NCBI GenBank assembly: GCA_900320905.1
Contig: ONTZ01000019.1
Coordinates: 1 to 51,479 of the forward strand
DNA: 51,479 nt
Source: an uncultured Prevotella sp.
Lineage (GTDB): Bacteria; Bacteroidota; Bacteroidia; Bacteroidales; Bacteroidaceae
Reading direction: 5' to 3'
In this document: piece by piece, positions 27,687 through 36,853 of the stretch
Layout: each line of letters begins with the position of its first letter
Numbering within the stretch: position 1 is the first letter of the stretch
The notes under the pieces: generated by a model
Told to the model about the DNA's origin: nothing
Databases searched by the model: none
What the model saw: the letters and a program-made list of their open reading frames with translations, nothing else
Translations under genes and position numbers: made by a program

Positions 27687-29759
27687 ATGGGCAAAAACAT
27701 ACTTCGCTGTTTGAGTCTGGTAGTGACGGTCGCTGCCGCCTTATTCCTGTCAGGATGTGGAGGCGACTCCGAAGAACAGGAAAGGCAGCGCAGGGAAGCA
27801 GAAGACATGGTGTACGCGGCCTATTTGGCCAAGGACTATCCACGCATCATAGAACTTGTGGACAGTTTCAAGCCGCTGGGAAGTTTCACCGAGGGCAAGG
27901 GCTGCTACTGGCTGGGCTACGCCTACGACCGGATGATGCAGAAGCGCATGGCCGAACTATACTGGAAGACGGGTATCGCCGCCGTAGAGAACTCCACCGA
28001 CGATGAGGACGTGCGGGTGTATGCCGGCATTACCAACCGCCTGACAGGCCTTCTGAATACATGGACCGAATATGAAGCCGCCCTGAAAGTGGCCATACCC
28101 GCGACGGAACGTTTGAAAAGCCTGGGGCGCGACACGACCAGCGAATACAACAATATGCTCATTTATATCGGTTGTTGTCAGAGCCGTCTCGGATTGAGAG
28201 ATGACAAAACTTTCAATAGTCTGGAAGAAGCCTATAACGCCCAATTAAACAATATCAAGAAACACCCGAATGCCGTCACTTACCGCGATGCCATCATAGG
28301 CGTGATCAATATCAGTTACAACTACTTGGAAATAGCCGACTATGAGAAGGCCAGACTATGGCTTGAGCGCATGCGTCAACTGATTGAGGGATATAAAAAG
28401 CAAGCAGACGCGCGCCCCGACTATGCCGAAAAGCAGTTGGCACGCTACAACATCTATCTGGCCCGGGCCCTAGAGGGGTTGAAGTTCAAGGACGAAGCCG
28501 CCGAGGCCTACAGGCAGTTCTGCCAGACAGATTTCTTCCAGACGGCAGAAGGCAAGATACTGGCCAGCGACTATCTGCGGCTGGCAGGACGGTGGCAGGA
28601 TGCCGCCGACAACTTCGGGAGCATGGATGAACTGATGAAGGCGTTCGGCACCAGTTATTCGCTGGAGAACATACAGCAAATGCTCTTAAAGAAGTATGAA
28701 GTCAATATGAAGGCCGGCCGTATAGACACAGCCCGTGCCGTGAGCATGACCATTGCCGAACGGCTCGACTCGGCTATCACGCTTTCGCGCAGTGCCGAAG
28801 CCCGGGAAGAGGCGGCTGTACACGAGAAAGAACTGGAGATGACCGCAGAGAACGAACGGAATGTGCGCCAGCGCCATATCAGCCAACTCGTTACCATGGC
28901 AACACTCATCGTTTTCCTCATCATCTACATCATTGTGCGCCATCGCATGGGAGTCCGCCTGGCGAAAGCCCATAACGACCTGAAGACGGCCTACGACCAA
29001 CTCGAAGAGACCACCACCGCCAAAGAGCGTATGGAGAGTGAACTGCGCATTGCCCGCGACATTCAGATGTCGATGGTGCCCAGTGTGTTCCCCAGCGTGG
29101 AGAGCATCGACATGTACGCCTCGATGACACCCGCCAAGGAGGTGGGCGGCGACCTATACAACTTCCTCCGGAAAGGCGACAAACTCTATTTCTGTATTGG
29201 CGATGTCAGCGGTAAGGGCGTGCCTGCCTCACTCTTTATGACGCTGGCCACTCGCGGATTCCTGACGCTGGCCTCGACAGGGAGAGGACCCGCTGAGATA
29301 GCCACCCGCATGAATGCCGAACTGTCGGATAACAACGAGATGGGCATGTTTGTCACCATGTTCATCTGCATGTACGACCTGAAACAGGGCCGTCTGGAAT
29401 ACTGCAATGCCGGGCACAATCCGCCCATCATCGGCAATGCCGAAGGAGAATACACCTTCCTCGACGTCAAGGAGTCCAATGCCCCCATCGGACTTTGGCC
29501 CTCCCTGGAATATGTGGGCGAAGAGATGGACTTACCCAGCGGCAATATGATACTGCTCTATACCGACGGTCTGAACGAGGCAGAGAACCGTCGGCAAGAG
29601 CAGTATGGCGAGGATCGCATCCTCCAGTTGATGACGTCACACGCTTCTCAAAGTACCCGTGACATGATTGAGGCCCTCAAGGCCGACACCGACCAGTTCC
29701 GTGACGGTGCCGAACAGAATGACGACCTCACCATGCTGGCCTTCCGTGTGACCAGATAG
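27687..29759 (+). CDS. TPR sensor with PP2C (SpoIIE/RsbU-type) serine phosphatase domain
   Basis: A 690-residue signalling protein. It begins with a lipoprotein-like signal (LFLSGCGG), continues with a helical repeat region of TPR type (about 30-380; YYLAKDYP-like and ARAL, YRQFCQTDFF repeats), one membrane span near 398-418 (MATLIVFLIIYIIV), a coiled coil (about 425-455) and a C-terminal PP2C-like phosphatase (about 455-690; IARDIQMSMVP, VGGDLYNF, IGDVSGKGVPASLFM, NAGHNPP, LLYTDGLNEAEN, NDDLTMLAFR). Family members dephosphorylate anti-sigma-factor antagonists. The topology suggests that an outside sensor controls an inside phosphatase. No anti-anti-sigma gene is adjacent. It ends 18 bases before a convergent gene. 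Confidence 0.85.
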   Translation: MGKNILRCLSLVVTVAAALFLSGCGGDSEEQERQRREAEDMVYAAYLAKDYPRIIELVDSFKPLGSFTEGKGCYWLGYAYDRMMQKRMAELYWKTGIAAVENSTDDEDVRVYAGITNRLTGLLNTWTEYEAALKVAIPATERLKSLGRDTTSEYNNMLIYIGCCQSRLGLRDDKTFNSLEEAYNAQLNNIKKHPNAVTYRDAIIGVINISYNYLEIADYEKARLWLERMRQLIEGYKKQADARPDYAEKQLARYNIYLARALEGLKFKDEAAEAYRQFCQTDFFQTAEGKILASDYLRLAGRWQDAADNFGSMDELMKAFGTSYSLENIQQMLLKKYEVNMKAGRIDTARAVSMTIAERLDSAITLSRSAEAREEAAVHEKELEMTAENERNVRQRHISQLVTMATLIVFLIIYIIVRHRMGVRLAKAHNDLKTAYDQLEETTTAKERMESELRIARDIQMSMVPSVFPSVESIDMYASMTPAKEVGGDLYNFLRKGDKLYFCIGDVSGKGVPASLFMTLATRGFLTLASTGRGPAEIATRMNAELSDNNEMGMFVTMFICMYDLKQGRLEYCNAGHNPPIIGNAEGEYTFLDVKESNAPIGLWPSLEYVGEEMDLPSGNMILLYTDGLNEAENRRQEQYGEDRILQLMTSHASQSTRDMIEALKADTDQFRDGAEQNDDLTMLAFRVTR

Positions 29760-29777
29760 GGGAGCATCAGGCTTTCT

Positions 29778-30737
29778 TTACTTGCCTGCACGGACAGCGT
29801 TGAGGAAGTTAACCATCTTCTGGAGGTTAGCCTCATCGTACATACCCATGCCGTGTCCCCCCTCGGGAACAAAGGTAGCCTCAGTCTTTACACCAGCAGC
29901 CACCAGTTTCTCGTAGAACATCTTACCCTGACAGCAAGGAACGACATTGTCCTTCTCACCGTGGAAGATGATGATGGGAGGATCGTTCTTATCGACATAG
30001 TAGGTAGCACTCAAACTACGGTACTTGTCTGGCTCCTTGGCAAGTTTGGAATCCAACAACACATCCTCAGGGCTGTTCTCGCCCATCTTCATGCCCTCAC
30101 CGCAGTCCATCGCTGTGAGATCCACAGGACCTGACCAGTCGCAGGCGGCATTGACGCTGCTGCTCTCATTGGCATAACAACCGACAGTACCCTCCAAGTC
30201 GATATCCACTGTGCCGACCTTTGTCTTTTTCAGACCACTGGTGGTAGCCGTCGTAGAAGAGAGATGACCACCAGAAGAAAAGCCGCTGGTAGCCACAAAC
30301 GACGGGTCGAACTTATACTTCTTTGCCTCACCACGCACGAAGCGTATGACGGCACGGATGTCGTGGATCTGAGCAGGCCACTTGGCATCCATACTGCTGC
30401 GGTGATTCGGACAAACAACGGCATAGCCAGCCTTCAGCAGAGCATTCACGATGGTACCGAGGTCGGCGGCACCCTTGCTGTTATTGCTGAACCAAGCACT
30501 GCCATAGATATGTATTACGACGGGATAGGAAGCCTTCTCTTCCTTCGGCAGGTAGATGTCACAGGTATGATAGGCCTGATCGTCGCCGGCATAGTTTACA
30601 TCCTTCCATTCCTGGGAGGTTTCCAGTTTCACCTGTGGACGCTGGAAGCCACCAAAGCCTCCGAAGCCACCTCCAGGCTGTGCCATCACCACTGCGGAGA
30701 GACACAGCATCACTGTTGATAATAAAGTCTTTTTCAT
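29778..30737 (-). CDS. Secreted alpha/beta hydrolase, BD-FAE/acetylxylan esterase-like
   Basis: A 319-residue secreted esterase: signal peptide ending VMAQ, then a glycine/phenylalanine-rich stretch (PGGGFGGFGGFQRP), then an alpha/beta hydrolase domain. Visible elements are VVIHIYGSAWFSN (oxyanion region), TSGFSSGGHLS (nucleophile Ser), FHGEKDNVVP (Asp region) and VPEGGHGMGMYD (His). It resembles the Bacteroidetes-type feruloyl esterases and small acetylxylan esterases. It is the last gene of the operon starting at 37764, 39 bases after the GH3 gene. Feruloyl versus acetyl specificity is not decided by the sequence. Confidence 0.8.
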   Translation of the reverse strand: MKKTLLSTVMLCLSAVVMAQPGGGFGGFGGFQRPQVKLETSQEWKDVNYAGDDQAYHTCDIYLPKEEKASYPVVIHIYGSAWFSNNSKGAADLGTIVNALLKAGYAVVCPNHRSSMDAKWPAQIHDIRAVIRFVRGEAKKYKFDPSFVATSGFSSGGHLSSTTATTSGLKKTKVGTVDIDLEGTVGCYANESSSVNAACDWSGPVDLTAMDCGEGMKMGENSPEDVLLDSKLAKEPDKYRSLSATYYVDKNDPPIIIFHGEKDNVVPCCQGKMFYEKLVAAGVKTEATFVPEGGHGMGMYDEANLQKMVNFLNAVRAGK

Positions 30738-30776
30738 TTGATAATTGTTAGAATAAAAGTTATGTGATAAAAAAGT

Positions 30777-33104
30777 TTACTCCACTGTACTCTCTGAGAA
30801 ATAGAACTCTCTCAACGGCTTGCTGACCAGATCTCCCTTCAGGGTGACCTGCTGCTGCAGGCGGATATCCTGCGAGGAGGCTCCCACCTTCACGATGAAC
30901 GAGCCGGGACGGACAATCCAAAGGCGCTTGCCGTCGTTGGTATAGAAACCGAACTGCTCCGTATAGAGTTTCACCTTCACCGTCTTGGTCTGTCCCGGAT
31001 CAAGGCTCACACGAGCAAAGCCCTGCAACTGTATCGGACGGATTTGCTGATCATCGGCAGTTGGCGAGAGATAGATCTGCACGATCTCATCGGCAGCCAT
31101 CTGACCCGTATTCTTCACCTCGAAGGAGAGATTGATGCTTTGGTCGGCTGTTGTTGCGGCACTGTCTACTTTCAGGCTCTGATAGTCAAAGGTCGTATAG
31201 GCCAGACCATAGCCGAAGGGCCATGCGACACGTGGGTCTTTCTCTGCCTGATAGTTATAGCACAATGGCTCGTAGACCTCCGTATTCGGATAACTGACGG
31301 AGAGTTTTGCCGACGGCGACACCTTGCCATAAAGGATATCTGCTACGGCGTTACCACCCTCCTCGCCCGGATACCAGGCCTGGATGACGGCAGCACACTG
31401 CTCGGCAAGTCCAGAAACCACCTGAGCACGACCTCCGAACATCACCAGCACTACAGGCTTACCCGTAGCCAATAGTTCCTTCACGAACTGTTCCTGCTTG
31501 CCAGGCAGACGGAGGCCCTTGCGGTCACGGTTCTCACCGCAGAGCATCACATTCTCACCCACAGCGGCAATGATGACATCAGCCTGCTTCGCCAGTTTCA
31601 GGGCATTGGCCTTATCAGCCTTCTCGCCAGAGTCCACCTTCCTGTGCAGGAGTTCATACTCCCAGGCACGTGCATCACCCAGTTCACCATATTTCGTCTC
31701 AATTTCCTCCGTCCAGTCACAGCCACGCTCATACATCAGGTTCACACCCTCAGGAACCTTGGCTTTCATACCCTCCAAAAGCGTAATGGTGTGGGGATGG
31801 TCGAGGTCATCCTGTACCCGTTTCCAGAAGTACGACATGGCAGGGAAGGAATAGTCGCCTAACATCGCCCACATCGTGTTGGCATTAGGCCCCGTCAGCA
31901 GGATATTCTTCGCCTCTTTCAGAGGAAGGACACCATTATTCTCCAAGAGCACCACCGACTGGGTGGCGATGTCGTAGGCCGTCTGACGCTCCTCAGGTGT
32001 GTCGAGGGTAATCTGTTCGGTGCTATAGAGATAGCCATCCTTGTCGAAGAGTCCCGCACGGAACTTTATACGAAGCACGTTCTTTACAGCCCGTTCCAAC
32101 ACCTCCTGCTTCACCAGTTCCTGATCAATAGCATCTTGCAGGAACTTATAGTTGGCACCGTGAGGGAAGTCCACATCGTTGCCATTATTGATGGCAGCGG
32201 CAGCCTTCTGAACTACAGAGTCGAGGCCCGGAATCTGGTCGATGGCGGTATAGTCGCTCACCACCATCCCGTCGAAGCCGACATAGTCGCGCAGGATATC
32301 CTGGAGGATCTCACTGTTGCAGACACATCGTGTACCGTGTACATCATGATAGCCCGGCATCACCGCCACACTCCCTGTCTTGCGAATCATCGTCTCGTGG
32401 GGCAGGAGAATCTCTTCCATCAGTTCCTTCTCCTCGGCATCACCGCCTCCGCCGTAGCCGAGATAGTGCTTCGTGCAGGCACCCACACCTTTCTTCAAGT
32501 CACCCTGTTGCAGTCCCTTCACAAAGGCCACACCCATCGCGGCAGAGAGATAGGCATCCTCGCCATACGACTCTTCCAGACGGTTGAAACTCGGTGTACG
32601 ACACACATCCACCATCGGCGAGAGAGCCAGCACGCCACCCATCTTTCGCATAGCGGTACTCGTCTGACGGGTCTTCAACTCCGCCAGAGCAGTATTAAAC
32701 GAACCCGCCTGTCCGATCTGTTGCGGATAGATGGTAGAGCCTTTCGTATTGATACCCGACAACACCTCCTCGTGGAAGAGAGCCGGGATACCATTGGGAG
32801 TGTTATGCATCAGCCAGTCCTGCACCGCCACCACCTTATCACGGATATCGTTGGGGTCGCGAGGCTTTTGCAGGGCAAACTGTGAGAAGTGTCCGATACC
32901 ATAGGGAATCAGTTCACGGCATTTCGCCGTGTCGAGGTTTCCCGCCTCGTCGAAGAGTTCATCCATATACATACTCCTCAACTGTGCGATGCGTTCTTCC
33001 TGTGGCATCTTCTGGTAGAGTTCGTCAATCTGCTGTTCCAGGTCCGGACCAGCCGTACAACCTGCCAATAACGCAGTCACACTTATCATTACCAATTTCT
33101 TCAT
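30777..33104 (-). CDS. GH3 beta-glucosidase/beta-xylosidase lipoprotein
   Basis: A 775-residue GH3 enzyme with a lipoprotein signal (VTALLAGCTAG). The N-terminal barrel contains FHEEVLSGI, SPMVDVCRTPSFNRLEESYG, CTKHYLGYGGG and the nucleophile Asp in GMVVSDYTAIDQI near residue 280. The second domain has LLTGPNANTMWAMLGDYS and the third is fibronectin-like (VKNTGQMAADEIVQIYLS). The gene sits 6 bases after the CE6 gene, in an operon with sugar transport and oxidation genes. Releasing xylose from xylo-oligosaccharides at the cell envelope is the most likely role, but GH3 members with beta-glucosidase activity look alike. Confidence 0.87.
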   Translation of the reverse strand: MKKLVMISVTALLAGCTAGPDLEQQIDELYQKMPQEERIAQLRSMYMDELFDEAGNLDTAKCRELIPYGIGHFSQFALQKPRDPNDIRDKVVAVQDWLMHNTPNGIPALFHEEVLSGINTKGSTIYPQQIGQAGSFNTALAELKTRQTSTAMRKMGGVLALSPMVDVCRTPSFNRLEESYGEDAYLSAAMGVAFVKGLQQGDLKKGVGACTKHYLGYGGGGDAEEKELMEEILLPHETMIRKTGSVAVMPGYHDVHGTRCVCNSEILQDILRDYVGFDGMVVSDYTAIDQIPGLDSVVQKAAAAINNGNDVDFPHGANYKFLQDAIDQELVKQEVLERAVKNVLRIKFRAGLFDKDGYLYSTEQITLDTPEERQTAYDIATQSVVLLENNGVLPLKEAKNILLTGPNANTMWAMLGDYSFPAMSYFWKRVQDDLDHPHTITLLEGMKAKVPEGVNLMYERGCDWTEEIETKYGELGDARAWEYELLHRKVDSGEKADKANALKLAKQADVIIAAVGENVMLCGENRDRKGLRLPGKQEQFVKELLATGKPVVLVMFGGRAQVVSGLAEQCAAVIQAWYPGEEGGNAVADILYGKVSPSAKLSVSYPNTEVYEPLCYNYQAEKDPRVAWPFGYGLAYTTFDYQSLKVDSAATTADQSINLSFEVKNTGQMAADEIVQIYLSPTADDQQIRPIQLQGFARVSLDPGQTKTVKVKLYTEQFGFYTNDGKRLWIVRPGSFIVKVGASSQDIRLQQQVTLKGDLVSKPLREFYFSESTVE

Positions 33105-33110
33105 TTTCTA

Positions 33111-34496
33111 TCAGACACCTTTTAGGCTGTAAAAACTGAAATACATGGGATCGTCATACTTTGCGGGAGAGGCATCTTGCAGATATTTGCCAGTACCCAC
33201 ATTCAACAGTGAGAAGCCTTTGCCGCTGACATATTCGATCTTCCAGACGGCACCATCCTTGATGTCCTGTCCGTTCTGGTTATTCAGGCCAAGGATGAAA
33301 CTGCACCATCCATCAACAGGCTGGGAGTTCAGATAACCGGGACTACCCCAGATATTGTACTCGCTGCCATCTGGTGTGATGCCCCGCAACAGGTAGTTGC
33401 TGCCAGACTTTTCCAGACGGAAACTGAGTACGGCATTGGTCTTCTGCAGAGCCACGGAGAGGGCATCATAGCCCAGGTTCTGATTGTCGGAACCGAAGAA
33501 GGCCTTATCAGAAGCCTCGTTATAGATAGCCACCGGTGTATTGCCTATCTTATCCAGGCTGGTAAACTTCTTGTCAAGGGCATACGCTGAGGCAGGCTTG
33601 GTAGGCTCGTCTATCTGCGCCTCAATGCCCAACACCTTCAAGGCAGCCTTGGCATAACGCTGCCCCATGATACGATAGCCCTGCGCCGTGAAATGCAGGC
33701 CGTCACCCTTCTGCGGACAATCGGCAGAAGAGATGACATACGAATTGGGAATGACATTGGGCACCTTGGCGATGACGCTGTTATGATGCCAGCAGGCACC
33801 ACCAGCAGCCTGGCTAACCGTCTCACCCACAAAGAGGGGTACTTCCTCGGGATTGAGGTTCAGGTCATTCATCAGACGGTCGTAGATGAGTTTCACCTTC
33901 TTCGGCCAGTCCTGCTGACCATTATTGGTCTCACCCTGGTGCAGCAGAATACCTTTGATGACACCCGTCTCCTGGGCAATCTTCGCCATATCAACCAGAC
34001 GCTTGTACGGGTCATTATTATAGGCTTTGAAATAGTTCTTCAACCAGTCGGCAGCCGTCTTGATATAAGCAGGAGTCTCTTCCTGTATAAATCCCTTGAT
34101 ATCTGTACCACCGAGAGCCACATCCACGACACCCACCTTCACATTCTCAGGCAGGTTCGCCACCATCGTACGTCCGAAATAGTCGGCCATACCCAGTCCT
34201 GTACCCTGACGGACCAGAGGAGGTGTGGCGGTATACCACTCCCCCATCTTACGCTTGGGGCTGGAAAAATCCACACAGGCCAGCATCTGGAAACGCGGAT
34301 CCACCGTCTTGTCCTGTGCCTCTGGGGTGGCATTACCCTCCATGTTCGACTGTCCGAAACAGAGATAGACGTAGAACTGAGGCTCATCCTTCGGATCCTC
34401 TTCCTGCTCTTCGGGGTTCACGGGGAAGTCTTCATTAGAACAGGCGGTAAAGCCCATTGCCAATGTCACTGCAAATAAAAGAAATAGTTTTTTCAT
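33111..34496 (-). CDS. CE6-type acetyl esterase lipoprotein
   Basis: A 461-residue lipoprotein (MGFTACSNED) with an SGNH esterase domain at about 45-300: [44 protein letters not shown] and GDGLHFTAQGYR. These blocks match the N-terminal domain of the CE6-CE1 protein at 9288-11318, so the two are paralogues. A C-terminal domain of about 150 residues (KFTSLDKIGNTPVAIYNEA to YSLKGV) is not recognised and may be a ligand-binding beta domain. Expected to remove acetyl groups from xylan fragments. It lies 28 bases after fucP and 6 bases before GH3. Confidence 0.85.
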   Translation of the reverse strand: MKKLFLLFAVTLAMGFTACSNEDFPVNPEEQEEDPKDEPQFYVYLCFGQSNMEGNATPEAQDKTVDPRFQMLACVDFSSPKRKMGEWYTATPPLVRQGTGLGMADYFGRTMVANLPENVKVGVVDVALGGTDIKGFIQEETPAYIKTAADWLKNYFKAYNNDPYKRLVDMAKIAQETGVIKGILLHQGETNNGQQDWPKKVKLIYDRLMNDLNLNPEEVPLFVGETVSQAAGGACWHHNSVIAKVPNVIPNSYVISSADCPQKGDGLHFTAQGYRIMGQRYAKAALKVLGIEAQIDEPTKPASAYALDKKFTSLDKIGNTPVAIYNEASDKAFFGSDNQNLGYDALSVALQKTNAVLSFRLEKSGSNYLLRGITPDGSEYNIWGSPGYLNSQPVDGWCSFILGLNNQNGQDIKDGAVWKIEYVSGKGFSLLNVGTGKYLQDASPAKYDDPMYFSFYSLKGV

Positions 34497-34524
34497 TGTC
34501 GTTATATTTTAGTTGTTTGTAAGA

Positions 34525-35802
34525 TTATCTTTTTGCCGTCCGCATGCCATAGATGAACACCACAAGGAAACAGAACAACGGCAGGACGAAAGAAAAGTTC
34601 GTGGCGGGGAAATCGCCGAATACCGTACCCTGGTCGATGATCATCGCCTGCAACGGCGGTAGTACCGAGCCACCCAGGATAGCCATGATCAGACCGGCAG
34701 CACCGAACTTCGCATCGTCGCCCATCCCGTCGAGGGCAATGCCGTAGATAGTGGGGAACATCAGTGACATACAACCACTGACGCACACCAGACAATAGAG
34801 CCCCATGCGGTTCTGGAAGATGATGACACCTAATGTGAAGATCATCGCTAAAACGGCGAAGGCTGCCAACAGCCTGGCGGGCTTCACCCAGCGCATGAGG
34901 AAGGTGGCGATGAAGCGCGAACAGATAAAGAAAAGCATCGCATAGATATTAAACTGCTGCGACAGAACCTCTGCCGCCTGCTCCTCCATACCCTCGGCCA
35001 TAAACACTCGCGTACCATATTGTATAATAAAGGTCCAGCACATGATCTGTGCACCCACGTAGAAGAACTGGGCCACCACCCCTTCACAATAGTGTGGCAG
35101 AGAGAAGATACGTTTCAGGGTAACCATGAAATGGATGTCGTGGCTCTGGTCGGCGTTCTTCGGCATCTTCGTGAAGAGGATGATGAGGAACATCACCACA
35201 ATCACCAGTCCGATGGCGAGGTAGGGTGAGATGAGCACATCGAGGTCGGCATTCTTAATCGCCTCAAACTGCGCATCGTCCAACAGCGCCCTCTCATCAC
35301 TGCTCATCGGGTTGAGTTTCGCCTGGATGAAATTCATCGCCACGAACATACCGATGATGGAGCCACAGGGGTTGAAGCACTGCGCCAGGTTCAGACGGCG
35401 CGTGGCGGTCTCCGGCTCTCCCATCGAGAGGATATAAGGGTTACAAGAGGTCTCCAGGAACGACAGTCCACAGGTCATGATGAAATACGACATCAGGAAA
35501 CAGCCGTAGAGTCCGATGCTCTTCGAGGGGAAGAACAGCAGGGCACCGGCAGCATAGAGCCCCAGTCCCATCAGCACACCCGCCTTGTAACTATATTTAC
35601 GGATAAAGATAGCAGCAGGCAGGGCCATACAGAAATAGCCGCCATAGAAGGCCATCTGCACCAGTGCCCCGTCGGTGACACTCATACGGAAGATCTTCGA
35701 GAAGGCCTTCACCATCGGGTTCGTGATATCGTTGGCAAAGCCCCACAGGGCAAAGCAGAACGTCACGAGGATAAACGGAACGAGGTAATTATTCTTTTTC
35801 AT
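34525..35802 (-). CDS. fucP: FucP-type sugar:proton symporter
   Basis: A 425-residue major-facilitator protein with about twelve hydrophobic segments and the FucP-type start (YLVPFILVTFCFALWGFAND). Other family features are FLETSCNPYILSMG and RRLNLAQCFNPCGSIIGM. E. coli FucP takes up L-fucose and also accepts L-galactose and D-arabinose. Here it is placed between an acetyl esterase and a dehydrogenase/lactonase pair matching an L-galactose pathway, so L-galactose is the substrate I would test first. It should sit in the inner membrane. It starts 31 bases after the dehydrogenase stop. Confidence 0.85.
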   Translation of the reverse strand: MKKNNYLVPFILVTFCFALWGFANDITNPMVKAFSKIFRMSVTDGALVQMAFYGGYFCMALPAAIFIRKYSYKAGVLMGLGLYAAGALLFFPSKSIGLYGCFLMSYFIMTCGLSFLETSCNPYILSMGEPETATRRLNLAQCFNPCGSIIGMFVAMNFIQAKLNPMSSDERALLDDAQFEAIKNADLDVLISPYLAIGLVIVVMFLIILFTKMPKNADQSHDIHFMVTLKRIFSLPHYCEGVVAQFFYVGAQIMCWTFIIQYGTRVFMAEGMEEQAAEVLSQQFNIYAMLFFICSRFIATFLMRWVKPARLLAAFAVLAMIFTLGVIIFQNRMGLYCLVCVSGCMSLMFPTIYGIALDGMGDDAKFGAAGLIMAILGGSVLPPLQAMIIDQGTVFGDFPATNFSFVLPLFCFLVVFIYGMRTAKR

Positions 35803-35821
35803 TTGCTTGTCCAGTAATCAC

Positions 35822-35840
35822 AATTACTAATTACTAATTA
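35822..35840. repeat. Heptamer tandem repeat at the dehydrogenase stop codon
   Basis: AATTACT AATTACT AATTA overlaps the TAG stop of the dehydrogenase gene and lies in the spacer before fucP. It is one of several seven-base tandem repeats in the window. Confidence 0.6.
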
Positions 35841-36853
35841 AACCTGACGAGGATACGGAACACCTTGCCGGGATTCTCCGCCCACTGCTGCATGGCCCAG
35901 GGAGCCTGCTCAGGCGATACCTCGTTACTAATCAGACGATCTACGGGACACGTCCCTCTCTCCAGATAATGTATCACAGCCCGGAAGTCACTGGGCTGGG
36001 CATTGCGCGAGCCGCGGATGTCGAGTTCCTTCTGCACGAAATACTTCGTCTGGAACGACACCTCTGTCTTGGCATAGCCGATACAGACCACCCGACCCGT
36101 AAAGGCCACCTCGTTGACAGCCATATTATAAGTGACAGGACTGCCCACTGCCTCAATCATCACATCAGGCCCGAAGCCACCCGTCATCTCCTGTAGTCGG
36201 GCATGCACATCCTCTGTCTTCGTGTTGATGGCATAGGTGGCACCCATCTCCTTCGCCAGTGCCAGTTTCTCATCGTCTATGTCAGCGGCAATGACGGTGG
36301 CACCACGCAGGGCCGAGCGAACGATGGCACCCATACCCACCATGCCACAGCCAATCACCACCACCGTGTCGATATCCGTCACCTGTGCACGGTTCACGGC
36401 GTGGAAACCCACACTCATCGGTTCTATCAGGGCACAGGTACGCGGATCGAGTCCTCCGGCAGGGATCACTTTCTCCCAGGGCAGGGCGATAAACTCCCGC
36501 ATGGCGCCGTTGCGTTGCACACCGAGGGTCTCGTTGTGCTCACAGGCATTCACCCGTCCGTTGCGACACGAGGCGCACTTGCCACAGTTCGTATAGGGAT
36601 TACAGGTCACCACCATCCCGGGCTTCAAGATCTCAGGCACATCGGCACCCACCTTTTCTATCACAGCACCAACCTCATGACCCGGTATCACCGGCATCTT
36701 CACCATCGGGTTCCTGCCGAGCCACGTGTTCAGGTCGGAACCACAGAACCCCACATAGGCGAGGCGCAGCAGCACCTCGTTGGCCTTCAATGCCTGTTCG
36801 GCCACACTCACTATTTCCATCTGGCGCTCACCAGAAATCTGAATTGCTTTCAT
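35834..36853 (-). CDS. Zn-dependent alcohol dehydrogenase, probable L-galactonate 5-dehydrogenase
   Basis: A 339-residue medium-chain dehydrogenase. The catalytic zinc ligands are in GFCGSDLN (Cys near 37) and PGHEVGA. The structural zinc site is the four-Cys NCGKCASCRNGRVNACEH. VVVIGCGMVGMGAI is the NAD-binding Rossmann loop. Its ATG overlaps the end of the lactonase gene by 4 bases (ATGA), and fucP follows. In Bacteroides vulgatus an enzyme of this class oxidises L-galactonate at C5 to D-tagaturonate, downstream of a dehydrogenase and a lactonase of the same types seen here. The enzyme class is certain; the substrate is inferred from that parallel. Confidence 0.82.
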   Translation of the reverse strand: MKAIQISGERQMEIVSVAEQALKANEVLLRLAYVGFCGSDLNTWLGRNPMVKMPVIPGHEVGAVIEKVGADVPEILKPGMVVTCNPYTNCGKCASCRNGRVNACEHNETLGVQRNGAMREFIALPWEKVIPAGGLDPRTCALIEPMSVGFHAVNRAQVTDIDTVVVIGCGMVGMGAIVRSALRGATVIAADIDDEKLALAKEMGATYAINTKTEDVHARLQEMTGGFGPDVMIEAVGSPVTYNMAVNEVAFTGRVVCIGYAKTEVSFQTKYFVQKELDIRGSRNAQPSDFRAVIHYLERGTCPVDRLISNEVSPEQAPWAMQQWAENPGKVFRILVRFN

